The notes beneath the pieces are model-generated. The model did no database searches. It was not told the origin of the DNA and saw only the letters and a list, made by a program, of their open reading frames with translations. This document shows, piece after piece, positions 1 to 7,662 of a DNA stretch of 28,469 nucleotides. Every line of letters starts with the position of its first letter. The stretch's first letter is position 1. Where the stretch lies: contig URTP01000008.1 in NCBI GenBank assembly GCA_900550835.1, forward strand, positions 1-28,469, given 5' to 3'. Origin of the DNA: an uncultured Collinsella sp. (GTDB lineage: Bacteria > Actinomycetota > Coriobacteriia > Coriobacteriales > Coriobacteriaceae). Made by a program: the position numbers and the translations under genes.

Positions 1-89
1 CGCCAGAGCGGCAATCTGCCTTTCAACTTCGGCGGCATGATCGAAAGATCAATGCCGCCTCGTTTCAAGGCACCTTGCTCGCTCTGGCG
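1..89. repeat. Long palindromic intergenic repeat, copy A (type P90)
   Basis: The outer arms CGCCAGAGCG (1-10) and CGCTCTGGCG (80-89) are perfect inverted repeats. Inside them GGCGGCAT (31-38) pairs with ATGCCGCC (52-59), and the apex is GATC-GAAA-GATC (39-50). The unit can fold into one long, interrupted hairpin. A second copy lies at 9040-9129 and a diverged relative at 2044-2152. The window starts exactly at the left arm, so the unit may extend further left. No reading frame is supported here. Confidence 0.75.
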
Positions 90-94
90 GGTTT

Positions 95-168
95 TCGCTG
101 TCGTTGCCAAAACATCGGCGTTGCCTTGGTAGTCATTGGGGACAGACATAAATGAGTAGTCATTGGGG
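95..168. repeat. Conserved modules following palindrome copy A
   Basis: Positions 95-118 are identical to 9135-9158 (24 nt). Positions 134-168 match 9165-9199 with a single A/T difference in 35 nt. The second module contains CATTGGGGACAGAC followed by TAAATGAGTAGTCATTGGGG. In both places the modules come in the same order after the long palindrome, so this is one composite repeat rather than chance similarity. Confidence 0.75.
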
Positions 169-188
169 CGTTCTTAAATGACTACTCA
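153..188. repeat. 12-bp perfect stem-loop in repeat cluster
   Basis: TGAGTAGTCATT (153-164) and AATGACTACTCA (177-188) form a perfect 12-bp stem with a 12-nt loop. There is no T-run, so it is not a typical intrinsic terminator. It shares the TGAGTAG core with the ends of the 119-bp elements found later in the window. Confidence 0.65.
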
Positions 189-192
189 GGAT

Positions 193-220
193 GAGCGTCC
201 AAAAATCCGCGCTCGTTCGA
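193..220. repeat. Short interspersed unit, copy 1
   Basis: This unit reads GAGCGTCCAAAAATCC and then GCGCTCGTTCGA. Related units are at 1061-1084 and 9323-9351. The ends GAGCG and CGCTC can pair. In copies 2 and 3 the unit sits directly beside a 64-nt hairpin; here the xre gene lies in between. Confidence 0.6.
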
Positions 221-322
221 TTGGCGCATGTCTACGCAGCGTAGGTTGTCGAGCCTGGCCTTCAAATGGATACTGACTGTCGAACCGGTTCACTCCATTT
301 CTTCAATTTGATTGGACAGCCC

Positions 323-943
323 ATGAACCAGACACGGCAAACCAATGCCTCCCATACTTTTTTGGCAGCGCATGCCATCAAGCAGCTGCGCGAAGAGCGC
401 GGCCTCACCCAGCGCGCCCTGGCGGAAAGCCTTGGCGTGACCGATAAAGCCGTCAGCAAGTGGGAATCCGGCCGCGGCCTTCCCGACATTTCCCTCGTTG
501 AGCCTTTGGCCCAGAGACTCGGCATAAGCGTGGCTGAGCTTTTGGCTGGTGACATTCGGGCCAACGCCAACCGTGCAGGCAATATGCTCAAAGGCGTCTT
601 TTACGTTTGCCCTATCTGCGGAAACGTTGTGCACGCGCTCGGAGAAGGCAGCTTTAGCTGCTGTGGCTCCACGATGTTTCCCCAGGAGGCCGAAGAGCCG
701 GACGCGGACCATGCCTTTTCCATCGAGCGCATCGAGGACGATTGGTACGTCACGCTCGATCATCCCATGACCAAGGATTACTACATTAGCTTTGTGGCAT
801 ATGCGACTATGGACGGCATCTGCTTTAAGAAGCTCTATCCAGAGCAATCGGTGCAGCCGCGCTTCCATATTACCGGGCGCGGCAGGATATATCTTTACTG
901 CAACCAACACGGACTCTTTACGTCGCTGACGCCTCGCAAATAA
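323..943 (+). CDS. XRE-family regulator fused to a desulfoferrodoxin/superoxide-reductase-like domain
   Basis: A probable redox- or metal-sensing transcription regulator of 206 residues. Residues 16-75 form a classic XRE helix-turn-helix (LTQRALAESLGVTDKAVSKW). Residues 92-200 resemble desulfoferrodoxin. The rubredoxin-like centre has Cys96, Cys99, Cys113 and Cys114 (CPIC then CC). The catalytic-centre ligands are conserved as His130, His147 (in HPM), Cys193 and His196 (CNQH), with spacing close to the enzyme. The fourth His, expected at 153 in HPMxxxHYI, is Tyr, and the catalytic Lys next to the first His is absent. I therefore infer a sensor role rather than enzymatic activity. The start at 323 is preferred because it precedes the HTH with a normal tail; 266 is possible, and neither has a strong ribosome binding site. 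The gene stands alone inside a repeat cluster. Confidence 0.8.
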   Translation: MNQTRQTNASHTFLAAHAIKQLREERGLTQRALAESLGVTDKAVSKWESGRGLPDISLVEPLAQRLGISVAELLAGDIRANANRAGNMLKGVFYVCPICGNVVHALGEGSFSCCGSTMFPQEAEEPDADHAFSIERIEDDWYVTLDHPMTKDYYISFVAYATMDGICFKKLYPEQSVQPRFHITGRGRIYLYCNQHGLFTSLTPRK

Positions 944-989
944 CGGCTGTCTATCCGCCCTCCTCATGCGTTCCCAGGGGACCCAAAAT

Positions 990-1053
990 GAGCGTGGATA
1001 ATCTCCCGGTTTTGGCCTGTGTGCGGGCTCAAAGTGGGAGATTATCCACGCTC
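990..1053 (-). repeat. 64-nt hairpin repeat, copy 1, downstream of the RpiR gene
   Basis: GAGCGTGGATAATCTCCC (990-1007) and GGGAGATTATCCACGCTC (1036-1053) are an 18-bp perfect inverted repeat with a 28-nt loop. It begins 34 nt past the stop of the minus-strand RpiR gene. On the minus strand it is followed by ATTTTGG, so it may act as a weak terminator or as an mRNA 3'-end stabiliser. Copy 2 lies at 9252-9315. Confidence 0.75.
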
Positions 1054-1060
1054 GTTATCT

Positions 1061-1084
1061 GAGTGTCCAAAAATCCACGCTCGT
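1061..1084. repeat. Short interspersed unit, copy 2
   Basis: GAGTGTCCAAAAATCC is followed by ACGCTCGTCG, matching the units at 193-220 and 9323-9351. It fills the gap between the 64-nt hairpin and the stop codon of the RpiR gene. Confidence 0.6.
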
Positions 1085-1086
1085 CG

Positions 1087-1941
1087 CTACTTGAGTCCGG
1101 GCAGGCGGGTGTAGGGGAACGAGCGCTCTAGGAACTCGGAGCAGCGGGCGTAATCTTTGGCAAAGTAGCTGCTATAGAGCGAATCGAGTACGTATTGCAC
1201 GGCGATATGGCTGGCGAACTGCGTGATGCGGTGCGTCATGCTCTCGTGGTCGCTTACCGTGAGATAGGCGGCAAAGCCGGGGTGAATGCGGGCACAGTAC
1301 GGCGTGCCGATGACGATGACCGGGACATGTCGACTGCTAAGGATCGGCAAGATCTCCTTGAGGTTGGGGGCAAGGCCGCTGTAGGAGATGACGATTGCCA
1401 CATGGTCGGGACCCGAGGCGAGCGCCGTGCGCACCTGCGCCTCGACGCTGTCGTGGCACGTCGCGCTTTTGCCGGCGGAAAGCAGGCGATCGCGGAACAT
1501 TCCCGCTGGATACAGGTTATGCGAGCCCGTGTAGATGTCCACGGTGCCGGCGCGCATGATGAGCTTGGCGGCGTGGTCGAGCTGTGCAGGGTCGAGCAGC
1601 TCCTGCGTTTCGGCCAAGGTGGTCTGGTAGAGCCCCTCCATGCGCTCCATCACCTGCGCAGGGGCGGAGGTGGCATCGAAGGGAAAGTTGATGTCCACGT
1701 CGCGCCGGTTGCCCGCCTCGGTCGCCTGGCGGATGAGCTCGACCTTGAGGTCTTTGAATCCCTCGAGGCCGAGCTTTTTGCAAAAGCGGTGCACGCTCGC
1801 GACCGAAACGTTGGCGCACGCGGCAAATTCCTTAATGGAAAGCCCGCGCACATCCTCGCCCATGGCGAGGGCCGTTCGCCCAAGTTGTTGCTCGGTGGGG
1901 GTGAGGCTTTTGCCCTGCGTGATCTTTCGCCTGATATCCAT
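1087..1941 (-). CDS. MurR/RpiR-family transcriptional regulator
   Basis: A 284-residue sugar-phosphate-responsive regulator. Residues 1-77 are the N-terminal RpiR helix-turn-helix (LSIKEFAACANVSVASVHRF, then CKKLGLEGFKDLK). Residues about 110-250 are a SIS sugar-phosphate-binding domain (VDIYTGSHN and AIVISYSG segments). The start at 1941 is chosen over an upstream in-frame ATG at 2175 because a clear AGGAG lies just upstream of it and the protein then begins at the normal family position. It lies on the same strand as, and downstream of, the large glycosidase gene with a 272-nt gap, so it may control that gene or the nearby GH1/PTS genes. The effector cannot be read from the sequence. Confidence 0.88.
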   Translation of the reverse strand: MDIRRKITQGKSLTPTEQQLGRTALAMGEDVRGLSIKEFAACANVSVASVHRFCKKLGLEGFKDLKVELIRQATEAGNRRDVDINFPFDATSAPAQVMERMEGLYQTTLAETQELLDPAQLDHAAKLIMRAGTVDIYTGSHNLYPAGMFRDRLLSAGKSATCHDSVEAQVRTALASGPDHVAIVISYSGLAPNLKEILPILSSRHVPVIVIGTPYCARIHPGFAAYLTVSDHESMTHRITQFASHIAVQYVLDSLYSSYFAKDYARCSEFLERSFPYTRLPGLK

Positions 1942-2043
1942 ATGGCTCCTATGCGTTTGCGTCGCGATAAACCAATCATAGCGATAAATAAAACGTTCGG
2001 CTTGGCTGGGAGTTTTGGTCCGCCGGTCTATGAACGACGGACC

Positions 2044-2152
2044 GCTCGACGCTGCGCGGGCCCTTGGCACGGCACCTTGGGCTTCAATCGTCGGGCGCGT
2101 GCGGAAGCACACATCCCTCCTCTTTCGGCCCAATTTGCCGCACCAGGGGCCC
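2044..2152. repeat. Diverged copy of the long palindromic repeat
   Basis: Positions 2044-2061 are identical over 18 nt to 9023-9040, the sequence just before palindrome copy B. The arms GGGCCCTTGG (2058-2067) and CCAGGGGCCC (2143-2152) pair with one G-T wobble. The following bases (CGCTCGCTGTTGTGGGCTCAACAT) resemble the module after copies A and B. It fills most of the gap between the RpiR gene and the glycosidase gene; nothing else is seen in that gap. Confidence 0.5.
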
Positions 2153-2213
2153 GCTCGCTGTTGTGGGCTCAACATAGGGCGCTGTCCTTGTTGGGCCGTT
2201 TGCGCCCGGGGCG

Positions 2214-4805
2214 TTACCCGAGCACGCGTACGGGCCCCAAGAGACCGCTGGGCTCGGAGGGCTCGGTCATGCCGAACACGTCGGGGACGGCATGGTCGAG
2301 GGTGTTGATGATATCGATCGCAAGCGCGTGCTCGCCGGCCAAAAGCGCGCCGGCCTCAAAGCAGTAAGGCGGACAGATGCGCGTGCCGAGGGATTTGCCG
2401 TCGAGGGTGACGGTTGCGGTCTCAAAGACCTCGCCAAGGTCGATGACGGTGCGGGTGGCCGCTTCGCCCAGGACAAAGGAAGCCTGGTAGCGGAATGTGC
2501 CGGCCTTGCCGGGGAACTCGGCCGAGGAAAGGTCGTGCAGGTCTGCAAGCTCAACAGACTCGCCAAAGGCATCGGTGCCAGGGGCAGAGAAGGCAACCGC
2601 CCAGGGCCCGTCGACGCATGTGGCTTCGTCTTCGGCGGTTGCCACAGCAACGGAACCTGTAGCCCCAAGGACCACGATGCAGCTCTCGTAGGGAGCCAGC
2701 TCGAGCGTGCCGTCAAAGGCGGCGGGCTCGGTGCCGTTGAGCAGATCGAGGCGCGCGCCTGCAACGGGTGTGCCGTCGGCAAGCGCAATCTGAGTGGAGA
2801 TACCCTGCTTGGGATGCTCGTTGACGAGCATCAGATAGGTCTCGCCCGCCCGCTCGTAGCGCAGTGCGCGCAGCCAGGGCTGGGGCTCGGCGCAAACCAC
2901 GGTCTGCATGCCGGTGTTGGCAAGTGTGTCTGCGAGCTCGGTGGTCGCCAGGAGCTTGATGCCGGCGACCGCGGCTGCATCCAGGGAGGCAAAGCCCTCG
3001 CGACCTGCAGTGTCACCGTCGTAGCGCTTGTTCGGCAACTCATCCAGCGCGTACACGGCAACACCTGCGGCTGTGGCACGCGCGGCAAAGTCGAGCACGG
3101 CTTCGCCGACAAACTCGGCTCCGGGCATCACCAGGCAGCGGTATGCCTGGCCGTTCACGCTAAAGCCGCTACCGTCTGCGGCAATTTCAACGGCATAGCG
3201 CCCTGCGTCCTCAAATGCCTCTGCCGGCACGATGTCAAAGTCGACCTGCGCGCGCATAAGCTCGGAGGCGGCATGCTGCATAAAGTTCGCCTCGCCTGCC
3301 CACTCGGCGTCCGCATGGTAGAGAAGCGCCACCGGGGTCGTTGCGCGCCCGCCGCTCAGCAGGCTCGCCGTACGGTTCATGTAGCTCATAAGCTGCCCAA
3401 AGTGTGCAAACTGGGGGTTTTGGCCATGCGCATAGAAATGCGGCGGGCAGTCCCAGTCGGGGAAGGCGGCCATGCTAAAGGCATGCGGCACAAACCAATT
3501 GACGCCGCGCACCAAAAAATGATCGGCGATCCACTTCATCTCGCGTAGGCCTTCGTGCCATCCAAATGCGCCAAAGACCTCGGCCATGCAGCGCCCCTGC
3601 TTTTTGGGGTCGAGGTGTGCTGCCGAGGAGCCCAGCTTGGGCAGCACGTAGTTATAGAACTCGAGGTCCCACACGCCGCGTCCGTAGCTGTGAAGGCCGC
3701 GGTCCATGCCGGGTACCAGCTGGTTGATCACGATGTCGACGCCCGCCATGTCCTGACCGCCCACGGCGCGGAAGTAGTGCCCGGCGCCCACGCCCAGGCG
3801 CGCGTGGCAGTCCTTGTCCTCGATAACGTGGCCGATGTACTGCACGCCGCGCGCGCGGCACCAGTCTCCGAGCTGGTCGCAGAAGCACTCCTTATAGAGG
3901 GTGCTCGCGATGTCCATATAGACGTGGCGTACGTGCGCGCCGGCCGGCTCGCGGTCCCACAGGTGCGGGAGCTCGGCCAGGTAGCGCTCGCCCAGTGCCG
4001 CGCGCAGGCGACGCTCAAGCTCGGCCGACCAGGGTAGGGGCGCGGTGGCCTTGCCGATGAGCGTGTCCGAGATGCCATCGGGGCCCGTGGTGCCCTTCTC
4101 GTTGGCAAATCCGGGCTCATCGGAGAAAAAGCCCAAGATGGTCTTGCCAAACTCATCGCCCAGATGCTCAAAATGCGGCTCGTAGACAGCATCGATGAGC
4201 TGCGCCACCGAGGCGCGGTCGACCATATTGATGTAGTCCTCGTTGTAGGAGGTCTTGCCGCTCGTGAACATCACGCATGCCTGCGTGAGGCCCGCAGGTG
4301 CATCGAAGACCAGGCGGCTGGGGTTGCCGTCTGCATCGTCGATTACTCGGTAAGCGACGTCGACGGGGCTGCCGTCCTGCATAAATGTCACGCCGTAGAA
4401 GCGCTCCGTTTTGTCGAGCATGTTGGCGAGCGCGATGCTCGCGGCGGACGTGGGGCCCACGATGTCGAACGTGCGGTGCGTGAGCACGATCTTGCGGAGC
4501 TCGGGCACGGCCTCCTTGACGGCGCCGTTGGCAAAGCCCGTGGGGAAGTGCGCGTCGTCCAAGATCCAGAGCTTAAGGCCCAGCTGCCTGCACTCGTCAA
4601 TGACAAAGCGCAAGTCGCGCCACCAGCCCTCGCCGCAAAAATCGGGGTGTGGGCGGCTTTCGAGACAGACCTCGTGGATGTCGGCGCCGGCGATCTTTTC
4701 CAGATACTCGGCAATGGTCTTATGGCTCTCGCCCTTCATCCACAAAAACGGAAGCACGTGGTTGTCGTATGTGCCCTCGAGCACCTGCTGATAGTACGCG
4801 GTCAT
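2214..4805 (-). CDS. Large glycoside hydrolase, GH106-like with C-terminal sugar-binding domain
   Basis: A predicted glycosidase of 863 residues without a signal peptide, so probably cytoplasmic. The N-terminal part has the barrel-type motifs GWWRDLRFVIDECRQLGL (60-77) and LWILDDAHFPTGFANG (79-94). The segment GFFSDEPGF (225-233) supplies a candidate catalytic acid at Asp229/Glu230. The C-terminal ~130 residues resemble a GH2-type jelly-roll sugar-binding domain (FRYQASF, ATVTLDGKSLG, LLGPVRV). The architecture resembles GH106-type alpha-L-rhamnosidases and relatives, but the true substrate is unknown. The start at 4805 is fixed by a perfect AAGGAGG a few bases upstream; the frame is open further up without support. 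The gene is divergent from an AraC regulator and upstream of an RpiR regulator. Confidence 0.75.
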   Translation of the reverse strand: MTAYYQQVLEGTYDNHVLPFLWMKGESHKTIAEYLEKIAGADIHEVCLESRPHPDFCGEGWWRDLRFVIDECRQLGLKLWILDDAHFPTGFANGAVKEAVPELRKIVLTHRTFDIVGPTSAASIALANMLDKTERFYGVTFMQDGSPVDVAYRVIDDADGNPSRLVFDAPAGLTQACVMFTSGKTSYNEDYINMVDRASVAQLIDAVYEPHFEHLGDEFGKTILGFFSDEPGFANEKGTTGPDGISDTLIGKATAPLPWSAELERRLRAALGERYLAELPHLWDREPAGAHVRHVYMDIASTLYKECFCDQLGDWCRARGVQYIGHVIEDKDCHARLGVGAGHYFRAVGGQDMAGVDIVINQLVPGMDRGLHSYGRGVWDLEFYNYVLPKLGSSAAHLDPKKQGRCMAEVFGAFGWHEGLREMKWIADHFLVRGVNWFVPHAFSMAAFPDWDCPPHFYAHGQNPQFAHFGQLMSYMNRTASLLSGGRATTPVALLYHADAEWAGEANFMQHAASELMRAQVDFDIVPAEAFEDAGRYAVEIAADGSGFSVNGQAYRCLVMPGAEFVGEAVLDFAARATAAGVAVYALDELPNKRYDGDTAGREGFASLDAAAVAGIKLLATTELADTLANTGMQTVVCAEPQPWLRALRYERAGETYLMLVNEHPKQGISTQIALADGTPVAGARLDLLNGTEPAAFDGTLELAPYESCIVVLGATGSVAVATAEDEATCVDGPWAVAFSAPGTDAFGESVELADLHDLSSAEFPGKAGTFRYQASFVLGEAATRTVIDLGEVFETATVTLDGKSLGTRICPPYCFEAGALLAGEHALAIDIINTLDHAVPDVFGMTEPSEPSGLLGPVRVLG

Positions 4806-4844
4806 GGATCCTCCTTGGCTCGATCGATCTGCTGCATAGCACAG

Positions 4845-4873
4845 ATTATGGACGCGTCGGCGCGTTCTGCTAA
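4845..4873 (-). promoter_or_regulatory. Predicted promoter of the glycosidase gene
   Basis: On the minus strand, TTAGCA (4868-4873) and CATAAT (4845-4850) are separated by exactly 17 bp, about 40 bp upstream of the start codon. A weaker plus-strand pair, TGGACG (4849-4854) and TAATAT (4871-4876), overlaps it and could serve the AraC gene. The two genes would then share a 114-bp divergent control region. Confidence 0.5.
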
Positions 4874-4919
4874 TATCTGAATCACGACGAACTATGACCA
4901 AATCAACGATTGGCAAGCC

Positions 4920-5912
4920 ATGGAGATCGACGAGCTCGAGCGTAGGCTCAACGAACTGAGCGCCAGTGAGATCGCTTATAAAGACGGCATGGCATTTGAT
5001 TGGTCGATTATGACCGAGCATGTCGAAATCGACGGATGCCCAGTGCGCAAGATTGGCCAGCCAGGGTTTGCCTATGCCCAGCCCGGCATGCCGCGTGGCC
5101 TGACGATAAGGAAAAACTCGCGCTTTAATGCAGTTCCCGAGCACGTGCATGATTACGTGGAGCTGAGCTATGTGTATCGCGGACGCTGCCCGCAGACGGT
5201 GGCGGGGGAGAGGCTCGAGCTGGGCCGCAACGAGGTGCTTTTGCTCGACGCCCTCTGCCCGCATGCCGTGGCGGCGCTTGGTGAGGACGACATCATGCTG
5301 AGCATGACCGTTTCACGCTCTTTTTTGCGCCGGAGTCTCGAGTCGAGCCTCTCGCGCGAGAGCGCGGTCTCGCGGTTTTTGTTCAACGCGCTCAACAGCG
5401 AGACGGACCATCGGGGCCATGTCCGTTTTCATTGCGGCGAGAGCCGTCGGATTCGGCGCTACATGCAGGAGATGCTCTGCGAGCTGTACGACCCGAGCCC
5501 CAACGGTCCCGAGATCGTCTTGCGTCTGTTTCAGCTGTTTTTGGCCGAGCTCATGGATTGCTACGAGCGCGAGCTGGTGCGCGGCGCGGCGGACGGCGCA
5601 GCGGGGCCCACTGCCCTGGTGACGGGAATGCTTGGCTATATCGATCGCGAATTCGCTGCATGCTCCCTCGAGGGGATGGCGGCGGAGTTTGGCTTGAGCC
5701 CTAATTATGCGACGGCGCTCCTCAAGCGGCATGTGGGCAAGACCTTTAGGCAGCTTGTGCAGGAGCGACGCCTGGTACGTGCGGCCGAGCTTCTGCGCGG
5801 CGGCGCCACGGCCGGGGCGGCTGCGCATGCGGTGGGCTATGAAAACATGAGCTTCTTCTACCGTAAGTTTCACGACAAGTATGGCTGCACCCCCGCGGCA
5901 TACCGCCGGTAA
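4920..5912 (+). CDS. AraC-family transcriptional regulator
   Basis: A 330-residue regulator. An N-terminal cupin-like sensor domain contains PEHVHDYVELSYVYRG (about 77-92), typical of sugar-sensing AraC proteins. The C-terminal ~100 residues hold the double helix-turn-helix: CSLEGMAAEFGLSPNYATAL, then the family signature AAHAVGYENMSFFYRKFHDK with the ending GCTPAAYRR. The start at 4920 gives a full-length product, but the upstream Shine-Dalgarno (GGCAAG) is weak. It is divergent from the large glycosidase gene with a 114-bp gap, so it probably activates that gene in response to a sugar. Confidence 0.88.
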   Translation: MEIDELERRLNELSASEIAYKDGMAFDWSIMTEHVEIDGCPVRKIGQPGFAYAQPGMPRGLTIRKNSRFNAVPEHVHDYVELSYVYRGRCPQTVAGERLELGRNEVLLLDALCPHAVAALGEDDIMLSMTVSRSFLRRSLESSLSRESAVSRFLFNALNSETDHRGHVRFHCGESRRIRRYMQEMLCELYDPSPNGPEIVLRLFQLFLAELMDCYERELVRGAADGAAGPTALVTGMLGYIDREFAACSLEGMAAEFGLSPNYATALLKRHVGKTFRQLVQERRLVRAAELLRGGATAGAAAHAVGYENMSFFYRKFHDKYGCTPAAYRR

Positions 5913-5957
5913 GCGCGGGGCGGATTGTCTTCGCTCCTTCGGTGTCAAAAAGTTTCA

Positions 5958-5976
5958 GCTGCAGCGCTGTTGCAGC
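5958..5976 (+). repeat. Small hairpin in the leader of the GH1 gene
   Basis: GCTGCA (5958-5963) and TGCAGC (5971-5976) form a 6-bp stem around a 7-nt loop, about 105 nt upstream of the GH1 start. It could be a leader structure or a palindromic operator. No clear promoter or antiterminator pair was found in the 170-nt gap. Confidence 0.3.
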
Positions 5977-6082
5977 GCGCGTCTGCGAAAAGAAGTGTCC
6001 AAATCGGCGCCTTCGCCCTGGCCTGGAGCGACTCGGCGGCATACTCGTTTCATCAGCAACACGCATGAGCGAGGAGGCACTT

Positions 6083-7522
6083 ATGGGATTCCCCGAGGGT
6101 TTCTTTTGGGGCGGCGCTACGGCCGCAAACCAGTTTGAGGGCGCATGGAACGTTGACGGCCGCGGCCCTTCCGTCGACGACCACTTCCTGGGCGGCAGCT
6201 ACAAGGAGCCGCGTCAGATTACGATCGACATCGACCCCGACCGCTTCTATCCCAATCATGACGGTATCGACTTCTACCATCACTACGAGGAGGACATCGC
6301 GCTGTTCGCCGAGATGGGCTTTACCATGTTCCGCATGTCCATCTCTTGGAGCCGTATCTTCCCCAACGGCGACGACGCCGAGCCCAACGAGGCCGGCCTC
6401 GCCTTCTACGATCGCGTTTTCGACTGCCTGCGTGCTCACAATATCGAGCCGCTCGTGACCCTGTCGCACTACGAGATGCCCTATCATCTGGTCGAGAAAT
6501 ACAACGGCTGGGCGAGCCGCGAGCTCATCGGCTTCTTTGAGAAGTACTGCCAGACCGTCTTCGACCGTTACCAGGACAAGGTCAAGTTCTGGCTCACCTT
6601 CAACGAGATCAACTGCGGCACCCAGGACATGGGCAACCTCTTTGAGACCAGCATGATCCAGGGCTTTGAGGGTCCGGCTTCGGCGGTCCACGCCACGCCG
6701 CAGGCCCGTATGCAGGCCCTGCATCACCAGTTCGTGGCCAGCGGTCGCGTCGTGCGCTACGCCCACGAGCACTACCCGCAGTTCAAGATGGGCAACATGG
6801 ACTGCTTTATCCTGTCCTATGCCGCCACGTGCGACCCGGCCGACGTCCTTGCCACCCAGCAGGAGATGAACACCATGAACTGGTACTGCTCCGACGTGCA
6901 GGTGCGCGGCAAGTACCCGTTCTACGCCAAGCGCTTCTGGGCCGAGAACGGCATCGAGCTTAACATCGCCGACGGCGACCTGCAGGACATCGCCGACGGC
7001 AAGGTTGACTTCTACACCTTTAGCTACTACATGTCGGGCACCGTGGGCACCCATAAGGACCACGAGATGACCGAAGGCAATATGGCCTTTGGCGGCAAGA
7101 ACCCCTACCTCGAGAGCACCGACTGGGGGTGGCAGATTGACCCGACGGGCCTGCGCATCGCCCTCAACGAGATCTACGCCCGCTACGAGATTCCGCTGAT
7201 GGTGGTCGAGAACGGCATGGGCGCCTACGACGAGGTGGAGGAGGACGGCTCCATCCACGACCCGTACCGCATCGCCTACCTCCAGAGCCATGTCAAAGCC
7301 ATGGGCGAGGCCATCGAGGACGGCGTCGACCTGATCGCCTATACCTGGTGGGGTCCCATCGACCTGGTCTCGGCCGGCACCGGCGAGATGCGCAAGCGCT
7401 ACGGCTTTATCCACGTCGATAAGTACGATGACGGCACCGGCACCTACGAGCGCCGCCGCAAGGACAGCTTCTTCGCCTACCAGAAGATCATCAAGTCCAA
7501 CGGTGCCGAGGGCCTGGCTTAA
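6083..7522 (+). CDS. GH1 6-phospho-beta-glucosidase
   Basis: Hydrolyses beta-glucosides, probably phosphorylated by a PTS, in the cytoplasm. Its 479 residues are the standard GH1 length. The N-terminal signature FPEGFFWGGATAANQFEGAW is intact. The acid/base is Glu175 in TFNEIN and the nucleophile is Glu376 in VVENGMG. The loop DLVSAGTGEMRKRYGFIHVD (427-446), with Ser430, Lys438 and Tyr440, matches the phosphate-binding loop of 6-phospho-beta-glucosidases rather than plain beta-glucosidases. The start at 6083 is set by GAGGAGG at 6071-6077; the frame is open further upstream. The gene is followed 140 nt later by a PTS IIA gene, which fits a PTS-linked role. Confidence 0.93.
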   Translation: MGFPEGFFWGGATAANQFEGAWNVDGRGPSVDDHFLGGSYKEPRQITIDIDPDRFYPNHDGIDFYHHYEEDIALFAEMGFTMFRMSISWSRIFPNGDDAEPNEAGLAFYDRVFDCLRAHNIEPLVTLSHYEMPYHLVEKYNGWASRELIGFFEKYCQTVFDRYQDKVKFWLTFNEINCGTQDMGNLFETSMIQGFEGPASAVHATPQARMQALHHQFVASGRVVRYAHEHYPQFKMGNMDCFILSYAATCDPADVLATQQEMNTMNWYCSDVQVRGKYPFYAKRFWAENGIELNIADGDLQDIADGKVDFYTFSYYMSGTVGTHKDHEMTEGNMAFGGKNPYLESTDWGWQIDPTGLRIALNEIYARYEIPLMVVENGMGAYDEVEEDGSIHDPYRIAYLQSHVKAMGEAIEDGVDLIAYTWWGPIDLVSAGTGEMRKRYGFIHVDKYDDGTGTYERRRKDSFFAYQKIIKSNGAEGLA

Positions 7523-7584
7523 TCGACAAGATGGGTGCCACCGGGGAAAAGCCTTGGGATGGGCTCGTGATTCGAGTCCCCACC

Positions 7585-7613
7585 TTAGCATTTGAACCAT
7601 TTGGCACTATAAT
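7585..7613 (+). promoter_or_regulatory. Predicted promoter of the PTS IIA gene
   Basis: A perfect TATAAT (7608-7613) is preceded at 17 bp by TTAGCA (7585-7590). This is about 50 bp before the start codon and gives the IIA gene its own promoter separate from the GH1 gene. A nearer TTGAAC is only 10 bp from the TATAAT and cannot be its partner. Confidence 0.6.
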
Positions 7614-7662
7614 CACCATAGGCATGCGCATAACGTTGCGCTGAATCAAGAGGAGAAAACGT

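Noticed and set aside
1..1084. CRISPR array or origin of replication in the repeat cluster
   Set aside because: The units differ in type and are not evenly spaced with unique spacers; no DnaA-box cluster or dnaA/parA-type gene was seen.
1195..2367. Plus-strand open frame of 390 codons
   Set aside because: Opposite the RpiR gene and running into the start of the repeat gap; it is a shadow of the real gene.
2292..3548. Plus-strand open frame of 418 codons
   Set aside because: Antisense to the large glycosidase; no ribosome binding site and the product is not protein-like.
6053..7600. Minus-strand open frame of 515 codons
   Set aside because: Complement of the GH1 gene, whose catalytic motifs are all intact.
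7591..7613. TTGAAC plus TATAAT as a promoter pair
   Set aside because: Only 10 bp separate them. TTAGCA at 7585-7590 has the correct 17-bp spacing.
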